A stretch of 64,000 nt of DNA from NCBI GenBank assembly GCA_013180625.2, contig SNVD02015041.1:33293-97292 (forward strand). The letters run 5' to 3'. This DNA is from Boswellia sacra. Its lineage: Eukaryota; Streptophyta; Magnoliopsida; Sapindales; Burseraceae. Every line of letters starts with the position of its first letter. The stretch's first letter is position 1. Under the pieces are notes generated by a model. It worked only from the letters and a program-made list of their open reading frames with translations, ran no database searches and was not told the origin of the DNA. The position numbers and the translations under genes are program-made. Below are positions 34,131 through 47,389 of the stretch, one piece after another.

Positions 34131-34945
34131 CATTTTAAATCAAAGCCCACACTAGGTCATGAAACCCAAAAGAAAGCAAACCAATCCACTACACCGGTAA
34201 CAACCAAACTAGCCCACACCAAGCCAAATAAAAAAAAAGCAGCTCACTTAAACCACTTATAAATAAAGCCCACCCCAACTCACTTAACCCAAAAGAAAAT
34301 CATACTAACTCACTAAATTCATAACAACCAAATCAGCCCATACTAATCAAAGATAACAAAAAATAAAAAGCCAAAGCAGTCCATTTAAATAAAAAATGGC
34401 CACACAACCTCACTAAACCCAATTCCAAATCCCAACCAACCAACTACATCCATAACAGCCAAAGTAGCCCACACTAACCAAAGAAAAAAAATAAAAAAGC
34501 CCAAGCAGCCTATTTAAATAAAATACAAAAAAAGGTCACACTAACTCAGTAAACCCAAAAGAAAATTCAACCAATGCACCATATCCATAACAACCAAATC
34601 AGCCCACACTAACCAAAAAAAAAACATGAAAAATAAAAGGTCAAAGCAAGCCATTTAAAAAAAAAAAAAGAAAAGAAAGGCTGACACCAACTCACTAAAC
34701 CCAATTCCAAAACTCAACCAACCAAGTACATCCATAACAATCAAAAACCAGCCAACACTAACTGAGGAAAACAAAAACAGAAAAGGGAAGAAACTCACTA
34801 AAAAAAAGTACCAAACCAACTCACATTAACAATTAACAATATTTAGCAAACCAGCCCATACTTAGCCAAAATAGGACAAAGTAGCCCATTTAAACCAGCC
34901 CACACTTAGCCAAAACAGGACAAAAGCAACCCAACCAACCCAGCC

Positions 34946-37202
34946 TGTCACGCCCTAACATCTCTTATTTAGAGACTTTAAGGGTGATTGAATAAGAAAT
35001 TAATAAAAAGGACATCATCACATCTCATTTTTTTCTTTTTTTTTTTATTACATCACGTGAATTCATTATAACATATGACCATTTGTTCAAAATTAACTTT
35101 ACATACACTGGTGACTAAAATCAATACATAAGTTGCTAGTCACATAACAAAATCTCCCATCATAAGCTAGGAGAATCAAGACCGTTCCTAAAACTCATCG
35201 TATGCATGCAGACTCCAGACCCGCTAGGAAAGCTCTGGAACACCACTAGTATGAACATCTTTCTGTGTACCTGTGGAGGGAGGGGGTGAGCATAAAGCCC
35301 AGTAGGAAAGATTCTAACATTATACTAAATCACACGCATTCAACAATTACTCAATTACAAAATTACACACCCAATAATAATAAATCAAACAATTATGTTC
35401 ATTCGCACATCAAGTTTATATTCGTGTTCCCTTGGATCCGTATACAAAACGGCCCATCCAAGGTCCAACACATCATGTTTATTTTATATTCGTGTTCCCC
35501 TTGGATCCGTATACAAAACGGCCCATCCAAGGTCCAACACATCATGTTTATTTTATATTCGTGTTCCCCTTGGATCCGTATACAAAACGGCCCATCCAAG
35601 GTCTAACACATCATGTTTATTTTATATTCGTGTTCCCCTTGGATCCATATACAAAACAGCCCATCCAAGGTCCAACACATCATGTTTATTATATTCGTGT
35701 TCCCCTTGGATCCGTATACAAAACGGCCCATTCAAGGTCCAACACTAAAAATTTCATATCCGCATTCTCCTTGGAGCAGTATACAAAACGACCCATCCAA
35801 GGTCCAATGCATACATTTACAACCTTTCAATATAATTTCTATGATAAATTTCAAGAAAATATAATTTTTATAAAAATCCTGGACTTTCAGGAAGTTTGCA
35901 GTCGATTTGGGTCGGTTTTGTAATTTTGCTTGACACTCGAGATTATGCCGCTCGACACTCGACTCATGCATGTCGAGTCGTGCATGAACATGCGACGTTG
36001 TTCACTCGACACTCGACGCTGTTCACACCCGACAGTCGACACTGTTCACACCCGACACTCGACATCACTCACTAGACACTCGCACTCGAACCTGCACGTC
36101 GAGTCGTGCATTCAGCACGCGACACTGTTCACTCGACACTCCACACCAGACACTTGATACTCGACATCACTCACTAGACACTCAACACTCGACATCACTC
36201 ACGTCGAGTCGTGCATGCAACACGCAACACTGCTCACTCGACACTTGACAATAGCCACTCGACACTCGACCCATTCACACCCGACACTCGACATATTCCA
36301 CTCGACACTAGACAACAGCCACTCGACACTCGACCCTTTCACACCTGACACTCAACATATTCCACTCGACACTAGACAACAGCCACCCGACACTCGACAT
36401 ATTCCACTCGACACTCGACAAACAAATGTTGACTGTTGTCGGATGAAACATCAGTATCTGAATCCAGAGTTGTGAACCTATTCTATTAAGTCAGTTAAAG
36501 CATCTCATTTCCAAATTTCGACTTCCAACTTCAAAAATTCATCAAAAATTCATTTTAACTCCAAATTCAATGAAATCAGCGGCTAAATAAAGCTTCATGT
36601 GTCTATTTTCCTAAACAAATGAAAAATCATACAATTCTCAATCCAGAAAAATGCATCAACTCAAACAACATAGGACAGTCACATGAACTACAACTCCCCC
36701 TCAAGAACCATCTCTACTTCACTTCATAAGCACTTAGTTTTCACACATACTTCCTCATTCAAACAACAAAACAATCAACTTACAATAAGTAGTTTCATTC
36801 ATAATTCATCATCCACGCAACAAAACAATCAATTTAGAATAGGTCACATGCATAACAAACCAATATCAATCAAAACAACAAAATACATGACATGATGTAA
36901 GTATAGTGTTAGAAAATCCCTACTTGTATTCCAAGCTTATACACCTCTTTGAAATTTTTCCTCTCTTTTCTTCCCTCTCTTTTCTTCTTCTCCTTCTTCT
37001 CTTTTCCTCTCCCTCTAGCCGTTAGACTCTCCTCCTCTCTATATCCCCTTTCCAAAAAAATCCTCTCTCATATATATATACAAGGCGTTGATTCATGGGC
37101 CGAAGTCCACTAACTCTCCAACCCACTTAATCTTTTAGACATGGTTTCTAAATTTTGTAATATATAAATGCATACATATTAATTTTCTTTTGAAACTCTA
37201 CA
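34946..37202 (-). mobile_element. Solo LTR of the 37963-45009 gypsy family, inverted
   Basis: Begins TGTCACGCCCT, the complement of the other LTRs' end, and finishes CTCTACA. TSD CAGCC at 34941-34945 and 37203-37207. It carries the same internal arrays in reverse: 66-69-bp repeats at 35419-35800 and TCGAC-rich repeats at 35930-36430. Confidence 0.85.
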
Positions 37203-37962
37203 CAGCCAGCCGATTTTAAATCAAAGCCCACACTAGCTCATGAAACCCAAAAGAAAGCAAACAATCCACTACACTGGTAACAACCAAACTAGCCCACACC
37301 AAAAAAAAAAAAAAAAAAGCAGCTCACTTAAACGACTTATAAATAAAGCCCACCCCAACTCACTTAACCCAAAAGAAAATCATACTAACTCACTACATTC
37401 ATAACAACCAAATCAGCCCATACTAATCAAAGACAACAAAAAATAAAAAAGCCAAAGCTGTCCATTTAAACCAAAAAAAGGGCCACACCACCTCACTAAA
37501 CCCAATTCCAAATCCCAACCAACCAACTACATCCATAACAACCAAAGTAGCCCACACTAACCAAAGAAAAAAAAAAGCCCAAGCGGCCCATTTAAATAAA
37601 ATACAAAAAAAGGTCACACTAACTCAGTAAACCCAAAAGAAAATTCAACCAACGCACTATATCCATAACAACCAAATCAACCCACACAAACAAAAAAAAA
37701 CATGAAAAATAAAAGGTCAAAGCAACCCATTTAAAAAGAAAAAGAAAAGAAAGGCCGACATCAACTCACTAAACCCAATTCCAAAACTCAACCAACCAAG
37801 TACATCCATAACAATCAAAAACTAGCCCACACTAACCGAGGAAAACAAAAACAAAAACAGAAAAGGGAAGAAGCCCACTAAAAAAAGTACCAAACCAGCT
37901 CACATTAACAATTAACAATATTTAGCAAACCAACCCATACTTAGCCAAAACAGGACAAAGCA

Positions 37963-37975
37963 TGTGGAATCCCAA

Positions 37976-38023
<48 letters not shown>

Positions 38024-40580
38024 TTATTTATTTATTTATTTATTTATTTATTACAATTTTAGAAATATGCCATGTTTAAATAAATGAGAATTAGGTTGGA
38101 TTATGGTAGTGGGCTTGTGTTGGAAATTGATAAGGATGAATTGGGCTTAGATTACGAATGAATGGACTTAGGCCCATGGGTAGCCTTGGATATATAAGAT
38201 AGACATGAGGGTTCCAGAAGAGGGAGGAGATTTTTTCTTTCTTTCATTTCGGGTTAGAAGAGGAGAGTCTAACGGGTTAAAGAAGAAGAAGAAGAAGAAG
38301 AAAAGAGAAGGAAGAAAAAGAGAGGAAAAAAAGGAAAAATCAAGGAGGTGTATAGGCTTGGAAACCATGTAGGGATTTTCTAACACTATACTTAAAATTG
38401 TATTATCAATTTTGCTGTTTTAAATTGATATGGGTTTATAGTGCATGTAAATTGTTGTTAAATTGATTGTTGGTTGCTTGGATGATGAATTATTTGTGTA
38501 ATTATGTGCTTATGAAGCTTTAAACAGCCACTGATTGCATGAAAATTGGATTTTGAATGAAGTTTTGGTGAATTTCTGAAGTTAATGTTTGAGATCTAGA
38601 AATGGTTCAGTTTCACGATTCTGGAATTCTGATACTGGCCAGGAATCCGACACGACACGACTCGACAAGAAGTTGTCGAGTGTCGAGTGATGTTGTCGAG
38701 TGTCGGGTGCTGGTGTCGAGTGTATTGTCGAATGTTGAGCGTTAGTGTCGAGTGGCGAAGGTCGAGTTGTTAACATGTCAGGTGTCGAGTGTGACTCGAC
38801 ATGAAGTGTCGAGGGTCGAGTTGTTAACGTGTCAGGTGTCGAGCGTGACTCGACATGAAGTGTCGAGGGTCGAGTTGTTAACATGTCGAGCGTTGAGCGT
38901 GACTTGACATGAAGTGTCGAGGGTCGAGTTGTTAACATGTTGAGCGTCGAGCGTGACTCGATATGAAGTGTCGAGGGTAGAGTTGTTAACGTGTCAATGG
39001 TCGAGTTGTTAACATGTCGAGCATCGAGCGTGACTCGACATGAAGAGTCTAGGGTCGAGTTGTTAACGTGTCGGGTGTCGAGCGTGACTCAACATGAAGT
39101 GTCGAGGGTTGAGTTGTTAACATGTCGAGCATCGAGCGCCACGTGTTGAGGGTCGAGTTGTTAACGTGTCGGGTGTCGAGCATGACTCGACATGAAGTGT
39201 CGAGGGTCGAGTTGTTAACGTGTCAAGAGTCGAGCATGACGTGTCGAGGGTTGAGTTGTTAACGTGTCGAGCATCGAGAGTGACGTGTTGAGGGTCGAGT
39301 TATGAAGTGTCGAGTGTCTAGTGAGTGATGTCGAGTGTTAGGTGTGAACAGTGTCGAGTGTCGAGAGGCATCTGTCGAGTGTCGAGTGTGAACAGCATCG
39401 AGTGTCGAGTGCACAGCGTCGCGTGTTCATGCACGAGTCAACATGCATGAGTCAAGTGTCGAGTGTCAAGCGGTACAGTGTCGAGTGTCAAACAGAATTA
39501 CAGAATCGACCTAAATCAACTGTATACTTCCGAAGGTCCAGGAATTTTTATAAAAATTGTATTTTCTTGAAATTTATCGTAGAAATTATATTAAAAGTTT
39601 GTAAATGTATGCATTGGACCTTGGATGGGCCGTTTTGCATACAGATCCAAGGAGAATGCGAATATATGAAATTTTTAGTGTTGGACCTTGGATGGGCCGT
39701 TTTGTATACGGATCCAAGGGGAACACGCATATATAAACTTAATGTGTTGGACCTTGGATGGGCCGTTTTGTATAGGGATCCAAGGGGAACACGAATATAT
39801 AAACTTGATGTGTTGGACCTTGGATGGGCCGTTTTGTATACGGATCCGAGGGGAACACGAATATATACACATGATGTGTAGGACCTTGGATAGGCCGTTT
39901 TGTATACGGATCCAAAGGGAACACGAATATATAAACTTGATGTGTTGGACCTTGGATGGGCCGTCTTGCATACGGATCCAAGTGAAACATGAATATAAAC
40001 TTGGAATGTTAGACTTTGGATGAGCCGTTTGGATACAGGTCTAAGGGTAACATTAGATGAAAGATTTTGATTGTTAAGCAATATAAGTGACACATTGATG
40101 TGTGAATGAGAATGATTGCTTGATTTATTATAATGGGTTGTATAACTATGAATTTGAGTAACTGTTTGAATGCTTATGATTTACTATAATGTTAGAACCT
40201 TTCCTTTTCGGCTATATGTTCACCCCCTCCCTCCACAGGTGCACAAAAAGATTTCGTACTAGCGGTGTTCCAGACCTTTCCTAGGGAGTTTGGGCATTTA
40301 CATGCATGCGATGGTTTTGAAAAAAGTTTGACTAGCCTAAATTGTGATACGAATTTTTATTATGTGATTATCAACCCATGTTCTAAGTGTGGTCATCAGT
40401 GTATGTAAGGTTTATCTTAAACAAATAGCCAGATGTTGTAATGGATTCATGTGAGATGTATAAATATATGTATGAATGGGAAAATGAAAACAAATAACGA
40501 GATATTGATGATGTCTTTTTATTACTTTTCTTAATCAATCACCCTTAAAGTCTCTAAATAAGAGATTTTAGGGCGTGACA
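37963..40580 (+). repeat. 5' LTR (2.6 kb) with internal tandem arrays
   Basis: Contains a TA/TTTA microsatellite (37978-38052), a GTCGAG-rich array with 54-bp units (38650-39480), and a 66-bp array (39614-40010) whose units contain CCTTGGAT...ATCCAAGG inverted repeats around GGCCGTTTTGTATACGG. ORFs reading through the arrays in several frames are by-products of repeats whose lengths are multiples of three. Confidence 0.85.
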
Positions 40581-40583
40581 GAG

Positions 40584-40595
40584 TGGTATCAGAGC
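40584..40595 (+). other. Primer-binding site, tRNA-Met type
   Basis: TGGTATCAGAGC three bases after the LTR. Confidence 0.9.
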
Positions 40596-40825
40596 CTAAG
40601 CTTTGCTGTGGACCTAGAAAAGGATGTAGATGGTTTGGGAGGGGTAAAGTTATGTCTTGTGTGCTTGCATGTGCCTTTTGTCTATTATGTTTCTGTTCTA
40701 TATGTTATAGAATTCTGTTACTTATGTCCTTGCCATTGATAAAACTAAATAAGAAGTTCTCGTACGCGAGGTGTTTCGAGTTCCAATCCACCCAAGGGTG
40801 GTGTGAAGTCAGAGTTTTATAAGGT

Positions 40826-41457
40826 TATGAGAGATGTGGCCAATACATTGGCAGAGATAGTGGCAAACACAGTTAGAGATACTCTTCGTGTTGACCCACC
40901 ACCACCACCACCACAACCGATATTAATGACACGTGTTGACAATAGAATGTAGAATGCTCTTAGAGAGGTCCAACGTCACAATCCACCTACTTTTCATGGG
41001 GAGCCCGATCCGAATGTTGCAGAAGACTAGCTTATATGCATTGAGCGCCTCTTTAACCTTTTACAAGTTGAAGAAGATTTACAGGTCAGGGTGGTAACCC
41101 ACTTATTGACAGGAGATGCATTACAGTGATGGATATCTATTGAGCGTATTAGAGAAGGAAATATCCTTACTTGGAGAGATTTCCCTACTGCTTTTCTAGA
41201 CAAATATTTTTCCTTCATTTTATCGTGATCAGAAGGAAAATGAGTTTATATACTTGACACAGGGGAATATGGTAGTGCAACGATATGAGGCACGATTTAC
41301 TGCCTTATCCCGTTTTGCACTTGGTTTGTTAGCAGATGAGGCTAGCAAGGCTCAGAGATTTCCAAAGGGATTGAGAGATGATATCAGACCCTTAGTTACA
41401 GTATGTAAATTGACGACATATGCTGATGTGGTGGAGACTGCCTTAGTTACAGAATAG
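40826..41457 (+). pseudogene. gypsy gag remnant
   Basis: Retrotrans_gag-type sequence: NPPTFHGEPDPNVAED, then a stop at 41028-41030, then LTWRDFPTAFLDKYF and, from 41254, VVQRYEARFTALSRFA. A proline-rich patch precedes it. The nucleocapsid zinc knuckle is absent, and the frame breaks at least twice. Confidence 0.75.
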
Positions 41458-41599
41458 GAGATCTATCAGAGTCACAGAGTGGGGGTATTGGCATACCTTC
41501 TAGAGGAATGAGACAGCATAATCATTCAGCTAAGAGATAGAGAACTCATTCCTTTATGTCTACTCATTCTGCATCTGCATTAAGATTAGAGTTTGATTT

Positions 41600-42558
41600 G
41601 TGGATTTCGTATTACATGTGGAGTCACCCATGGGCAGTACCTTAAAAGTTGGGAGGATATGTCGCTCTTGTGTGATAGAGATCAAGCGGCACAGGTTGTC
41701 ATTTGATTTCATACTTATGGATTTCACTGAGTATGATGTGATATTAGGAATAGATTGGTTGTCGACTTATCGAGTTATATTAGATTGTTACAAGAAGAAA
41801 GATGGTTCATTGCGTCTATGTATCGATTACAGGCAGTTAAATCAGGTTACAGTGAAAAACAAACATCCTTTACCTAGGATCGATAATTCGTTCGATCAGT
41901 TAGGAGGATCTTGTTATTTTTCCAAGATAAATCTTCATTCAGGCTATCATCAGTTGAGAATAAAGGAAGAAGACATACCAAAGACCGCTTTTCATACTCG
42001 TTATGGACAGTATAAGTTTTTGGTCATGCCATTTGGACTAACTAATGCTCCTGCTGCCTTTATGGATTTAAGGAATCGCATTTTCAGACCTTACTTGGAT
42101 CAATTTGTAATTGTGTTTGTGGATGATATCCTTATTTGTTCATCTGAAGTTGAACAGGAGCAACATCTACGTATAGCACTTCAAACACTGAGAGAGCATC
42201 GTCTTTTTGCCAAGCTGAGTAAATGTAAATTTTTGGCTATCAGAAGTAAAATTTTTAGGCCATGTGGTGTTAAGACAAGGAATTTCATCACTCTAAATTT
42301 GTTATTCATCCTGGTGGTACCAAGATGTATCATGGCTTACGTCGACCGTTTTGGTGGAAAGGTTATGGCTTACGTCGATCGTTTTGGTGGAAAGGAATGA
42401 AGAGGGATGTTGTTGAATATGTGTCCAGATGCCTTACTTATCAACAAGTGAAGGCTGAGCATCAAAGGCCTGCAGGATTACTCCAACCACTTCCTGTAGC
42501 AGAATGGAAATGGGACGCGTCCTTCGGGAACAAAACCTTGAGGGTTGAGGCCCAATAG
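41600..42558 (+). pseudogene. gypsy protease-RT-integrase deletion remnant
   Basis: The protease end ([18 protein letters not shown]) joins directly to the RT core ([13 protein letters not shown]), skipping the usual linker. RT continues through [30 protein letters not shown], the [12 protein letters not shown] motif and the catalytic FVDDIL (about 42117). After KCKF it breaks off, and from 42325 in another frame it becomes the integrase segment [16 protein letters not shown] followed by QQVKAEHQRPAGLLQPL. A 33-bp tandem duplication at about 42332-42397 repeats YGLRRxFWWKG. RNase H and the integrase DDE core are missing. It is a product of several deletions, not a working enzyme. Confidence 0.8.
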
Positions 42559-42666
42559 AGGACAATACGGTTTAGTGCGTGATTAAATTCAGACCGGCAG
42601 TGGGACCGGGATGAGGTAGTTTTCCTCGGCCCAGATCGTCACAATACTCATATTTTCAAATTTCGA

Positions 42667-42668
<2 letters not shown>

Positions 42669-42708
<40 letters not shown>

Positions 42709-45009
42709 CAATTTTAGAAATATGCCATGTTTAAATAAATGAGAATTGGGTTAGATTATGGTAGTGGGCTGGTGTTGGAAATTGATAAGGATGAATTGGG
42801 CTTAGATTACAAATGAATGGACTTAGGCCCATGGGTAGCCTTGGATATATAAGAGAGACATGAGAGTTCCAGAAGGGGGAGGAGATTTTTTCTTTCTTTC
42901 ATTTCGGGTTAGAAGACGAGAGTCTGACGGGTTAAAGAAGAACAAGAAGAAGAAGAAAAGAGAAGGAAGAAAAAGAAAGGAAAAGAAGGAAAAATGAAGG
43001 AGGTGTATAGGCTTAGAAACCAGGAAGGGATTTTCTAACACTATACTTAAAATTGTATTATCTATTTTGCTGTTTTAAATTGATATGGGTTTACAGTGCA
43101 TGTAAATTGTTGTTAAATTGATTGTTGGTTGCTTGGATGATGAATTATTTGTGTAATTATGTGCTTATGAAGCATTAAACAGCCACTGATTGCATGGAAA
43201 TTGGATTTTGAATGAAGTTTTGGTGAATTTCTAAAGTTAGTGTTTGAGATCTAGAAATGGTTCAATTTCACAATTCTGGAATTTTGATACTAGCTGGGAA
43301 TCCGACACAACTCGACAAGAAGTTGTCGAGTATCGAGTGATGTTGTCGAGTGTCAGGTGCTGGTGTCGAGTGTGGTGTCGAATGTTGAGCGTTAGCGTCG
43401 AGTGGCGAGGGTCGAGTTGGGTGTCGAGTGTGACTCGACATGAAGTGTCGAGGGTCAAGTTGTTAATGTGTCGAGTGTCGAGTGTGACTCGACATGAAGT
43501 GTCGAGGGTCGAGTTGTTAACGTGTCGAGCGTCGAGCGTGACTCGACATGAAGTGTCAAGGGTCGAGTTGTTAACGTGTCGGGTGTCGAGCGTGACTCAA
43601 CATGAAGTGTCGAGGGTCGAGTTGTTAACGTGTCGAGCGTCACGTGTCGAGGGTCGAGTTGTTAACGTGTCGAGCGTCACGTGTCGAGGGTCGAGTTGTT
43701 AACGTGTCGGGTGTCGAGCGTGACTCGACATGAAGTGTCGAGGGTCTAATTGTTAACGTGTCGAGCATCGAGCGTGACGTGTCGAGGGTCGAGTTGTTAA
43801 CGTGTCGAGCATCGAGAGCGACGTGTCGATGGTCGAGTTATGAAGTGTCGAGTGTCTAGTGAGTGATGTCGAGTGTCGGGTGTGAACGGTGTCGAGTGTC
43901 GAGAGGCATCTGCTGAGTGTCGAGTGTGAACAGCGTCAAGTGTCAAGTGCATAGCATCGCGTGTTCATACACGACTCGACATGCATGAGTCGAGTGTCGA
44001 GTGTCGAGTGTTGAGTGTCGAGTGTCGAGGGGCATAGTGTCGAGTGTCGAGCAGAATTACAGAACTGACCCAAATCGACTGCATACTTCCGAAGGTCCAG
44101 GAATTTTTTATAAAAATTGTATTTTCTTGAAATTTATCGTAGAAATTATATTGAAAGGTTGTAAATGTATGCATTAGACCTTGGATGGCCCGTTTTGTAT
44201 ACAGATCCAAGGAGAATGCGAATATATGAAATTTTTAGTGTTGGACCTTCGATGGGCCGTTTTGTATACGGATCCAACGGGAACACGAATATATAAACTT
44301 GATGTGTTGGACCTTGGATGGGCCATTTTGTATACGGATCCAAGGGGAACACAAATATATAAACTTGATGTGTTAGACCTTGGATGGGCCGTCTTACATA
44401 CGGATCCAAGGGAAACACGAATATAAACTTGAAATTTTAGACCTTGGATGAGCCGTTTGGATATGGGTCTAAGGGTAACATTAGATGAAAGATTTTGATT
44501 GTTAAGCGATATAAGTGACACATTGATGTGTGAATGAGAATGATTGCTTGATTTATTATAATGAGTTGTGTAACTATGAATTTGAGTAACTGTTTGAATG
44601 CTTGTGATTTAGTATAATGTTAGAACCTTTCCTATTGGACTATATGTTCACCCCCTCCCTCCACAAGTGCACAAAAAGATATTCGTACTGGTGGTGTTCC
44701 AGAGCTTTCCTAGGGAGTCTGGGCGTTTACATGCATGCGATGGTTTTGGGAAAAGTTTGACTAGCCTAAATTGTGATACAAATTTTTATTATGTGATTAT
44801 CAGCCCATGTTCTAAGTGTGGTCATCAGTGTATGTAAGGTTTATCTTGAACAAATAGCCAGATGTTGTAATGGATTCATGTGAAATGTATAAATATATGT
44901 ATAAATGGGAAAATGAAAACAAATAATGAGATATTGATGATGTCTTTTTAATATTTTTCTTAATCAATCACCCTTAAAGTTTCTAAATAAGAGATTTTAG
45001 GGCATGATA
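42669..45009 (+). repeat. 3' LTR (2.3 kb), 5' edge lost at a TA microsatellite
   Basis: Matches 38020-40580. The expected TGTGGAATCCC start is missing. Instead the pol tail AAATTTCGAGGA runs straight into a TA repeat (42669-42705), so a deletion or slippage joined them. Confidence 0.8.
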
Positions 45010-46640
45010 GAGCAGCCCATTTAAACCAGCCCACACTTAGCCAAAATAGGACAAAAGCAACCCAACCAACGCAGCCAGCCCATTTTAAATCAAAGCCCAC
45101 ACTAGCTCATGAAACCCAAAAGAAAGCAAACCAATCCACTACACCGGTAACAACCAAACTAGCCCACACCAAGCAAAAAAAAAAAAAAAAGCGGCTCACT
45201 TAAACCACTTATAACTAAAGCCCACCCCAGCTCACTTAACCCAAAAGAAAATCATACTAACTCACTACATTCATAACAACCAAATTAGCCCATACTAATC
45301 AAAGACAACAAAAAATAAAAAAGCCAAAGCAGTCCATTTAAACCAAAAAAAGGGCTACACCACCTCACTAAACCCAATTCCAAATCCCAACCAACCAACT
45401 GCATCCATAACAGCAAAAGTAGCCCACACTAACCAAAGAAAAAAAATAAAAAAGCCCAAGCAGCTCATTTAAATAAAATACAAAAAAAGGCCACACTAAC
45501 TCAGTAAACCCAAAAGAAAATTCAACAAACGCACTATATCCATAACAACCAAACAGACCACACTAACAAAAAAAAAAACATGAAAAATAAAAGGTCAAAG
45601 CAACCCATTTAAAAAAAAAAAAAAGGCTGACGCCAACTCACTAAACCCAATTCCAAAACTCAACCAACCAAGTACATCCATAACAATCAAAAACCAGCCC
45701 ACACTAACCGAGGAACAAAAACAAAAACAGAAAAGGGAAGAAGCCCACTAAAAAAAAGTATCAAACCAGCTCACATTAACAATTAACAATATTTAACAAA
45801 CCAGCCCATACTTAGCCAAAATAGGACAAAGCAGCCCATTTAAACCAGCCCACACTTAGCCAAAACAGGATAAAAGCAACCCAACCAGCCCATTTTAAAT
45901 CAAAGCCCACACTAGGTCATGAAACCCAAAAGAAAGCAAACCAATCTGCTACACCGGTAACAACCAAACTAGCCCGCACCAACCGAGAAAAAAAAAAGCA
46001 GCTCGCTTAAACCACTTATAAATAAAGCCCACCCCAAATCACTTAACCCAAAAGAAAATCATACTAACTCACTCAATTCATAACAAACAAATCAGCCCAC
46101 ACTAACCAAAGATAACAAAAAATAGAAAAGCCAAAGCAGTCCAATTAAACAAAAAAACAGGGCGCACCAACTCACTAAACCCAATTCCAAATCCCAACCA
46201 ACCAACTACATCCGTAATAGTCAAACTAGCCCATACTAACCAAAGAAAAAAAATAAAAAAGCCCAAGCAACCCATTTAAATAAAATACAAAAAAAGGCCA
46301 CACTAACTCAGTAAACCCAAAAGAAAATTCAACCAACCCAATACATCCATAACAACCAAACTAGGCCACACTAGCCAAAAAAAAACATGAAAAATAAAAT
46401 GTCAAAGCAACCCATTTAAAAAAAATAAAAGAAAGGCTCACACCAACTCACTAAACCCAATTCCAAAACCCAACCAACCAAGTACATCCATAACAATTAA
46501 AACCAGCCCACACTAATTGAGGAAAACAAAAATAAAAACAGAAAAGGGAGGAAGCCCACTAAAAAAAAGTACCAAACTAGCTCCTATTAACAATTAATAG
46601 TATTTAGCAAACCAGCCTAGTAAATCAAAATATAAACCAA

Positions 46641-47389
46641 CCCAACAAATTCTAAACTAATAGACTTTTCCTTATTTGAAATTAATATGTTGCCTTGTAG
46701 GTGGGCATTGTAGTTACTACAAACCAACAGAGCCCAAAGAAGAAGGTTTACAATGGTTGTTTCACATAAAGCACGAATCCCGCTTCTATACTTTGTTATA
46801 AATATTATGTTTTCATATGTTCGTTGAAAAGTTTATTAACATGGTTATATTCAATTGTTATTCATGCATATAAGCTTAGACCCCGTTCAGGAATTATTAT
46901 TTGACATATATCTTTTTTTATTTTCATCGAAAGATGACAACGAAGAGTGTATATCTAGTAATGATTCTTGAATTGTCCAGATTTGGACAGTTCAAGCATG
47001 CATAAGTTTGTATTGTAAATTAGTTGGTTATGTTTTGTTCCATCTTATCAGAAAATTTGGTTACATTTCCTCATGTTCTCTCAGTACATAATAGATGATT
47101 GTCTGTTTTGTGTTAATTTTTGAACATTGAAATGACACATGCATTCAATCAACTATGTATATGTGTACTTGGAGAACTATAGGGAAATGCTGCCAAATTT
47201 TCTATTAAGATGGAGCAACTTGTGACTACTAGTTTATAGTACAAACTTATGCATTCTTGAATGGGATAGAACCACCAACCTTTTAGATAAATGTTTGCAA
47301 CTAGGTTTCATATTATATTTATTCACTTGTGCATGAATAAATTTGTATTGATATAAACATTGTTGTTATTACTTTTAAGGGAAATTATC
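46641..47389. other. CACTA interior, no recognised gene
   Basis: AT-rich, probably intron or leader sequence upstream of the transposase. Confidence 0.4.

Larger units (their letters stand above)
37963..45009 (+). mobile_element. Internally deleted Ty3/gypsy (chromovirus-like) element with giant LTRs
   Basis: LTR 37963-40580 begins TGTGGAATCCC and ends GGGCGTGACA. The second copy ends at 45009 with decay (GGCATGATA). A tRNA-Met PBS follows the first LTR. Flanking AAGCA (37958-37962) and GAGCA (45010-45014) are a TSD with one change, and the host array reads continuously across them. The internal region is only about 2.1 kb, with gag and a fused PR-RT-integrase remnant. RNase H and most of integrase are missing. 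Confidence 0.88.
34131..46640. repeat. Tandem array of ~0.81-kb higher-order units (interrupted)
   Basis: Units begin CATTTTAAATCAAAGCCCAC at 34131, 37211 (as GATTTTAAATC), 45081 and 45891. Unit 3 is 810 bp. Each unit contains about six diverged monomers of roughly 110-130 bp (AAGCCCAAGCAGCCCATTT, ACTCACTAAACCCAA, ACATCCATAACAACCAA, AGCCCACACTAACC). The first unit boundary is split by a solo LTR (34946-37202) and the second by a gypsy element (37963-45009). No ORF is maintained across copies. Confidence 0.8.

Noticed and set aside
35265..35923. Overlapping ORFs in three plus frames and one minus frame with repeated peptides
   Set aside because: They are produced by the 66-69-bp LTR tandem repeat, whose length is a multiple of three and lacks stops. 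The same DNA is open on both strands and the frames are not conserved between copies.
38582..39881. ORFs rich in Thr/Arg/Ser across the GTCGAG array and Trp/Pro-rich ORFs in the 66-bp array
   Set aside because: They lie within LTR minisatellites; the 54-bp period keeps frames open by chance. The same applies to 43237-44521.
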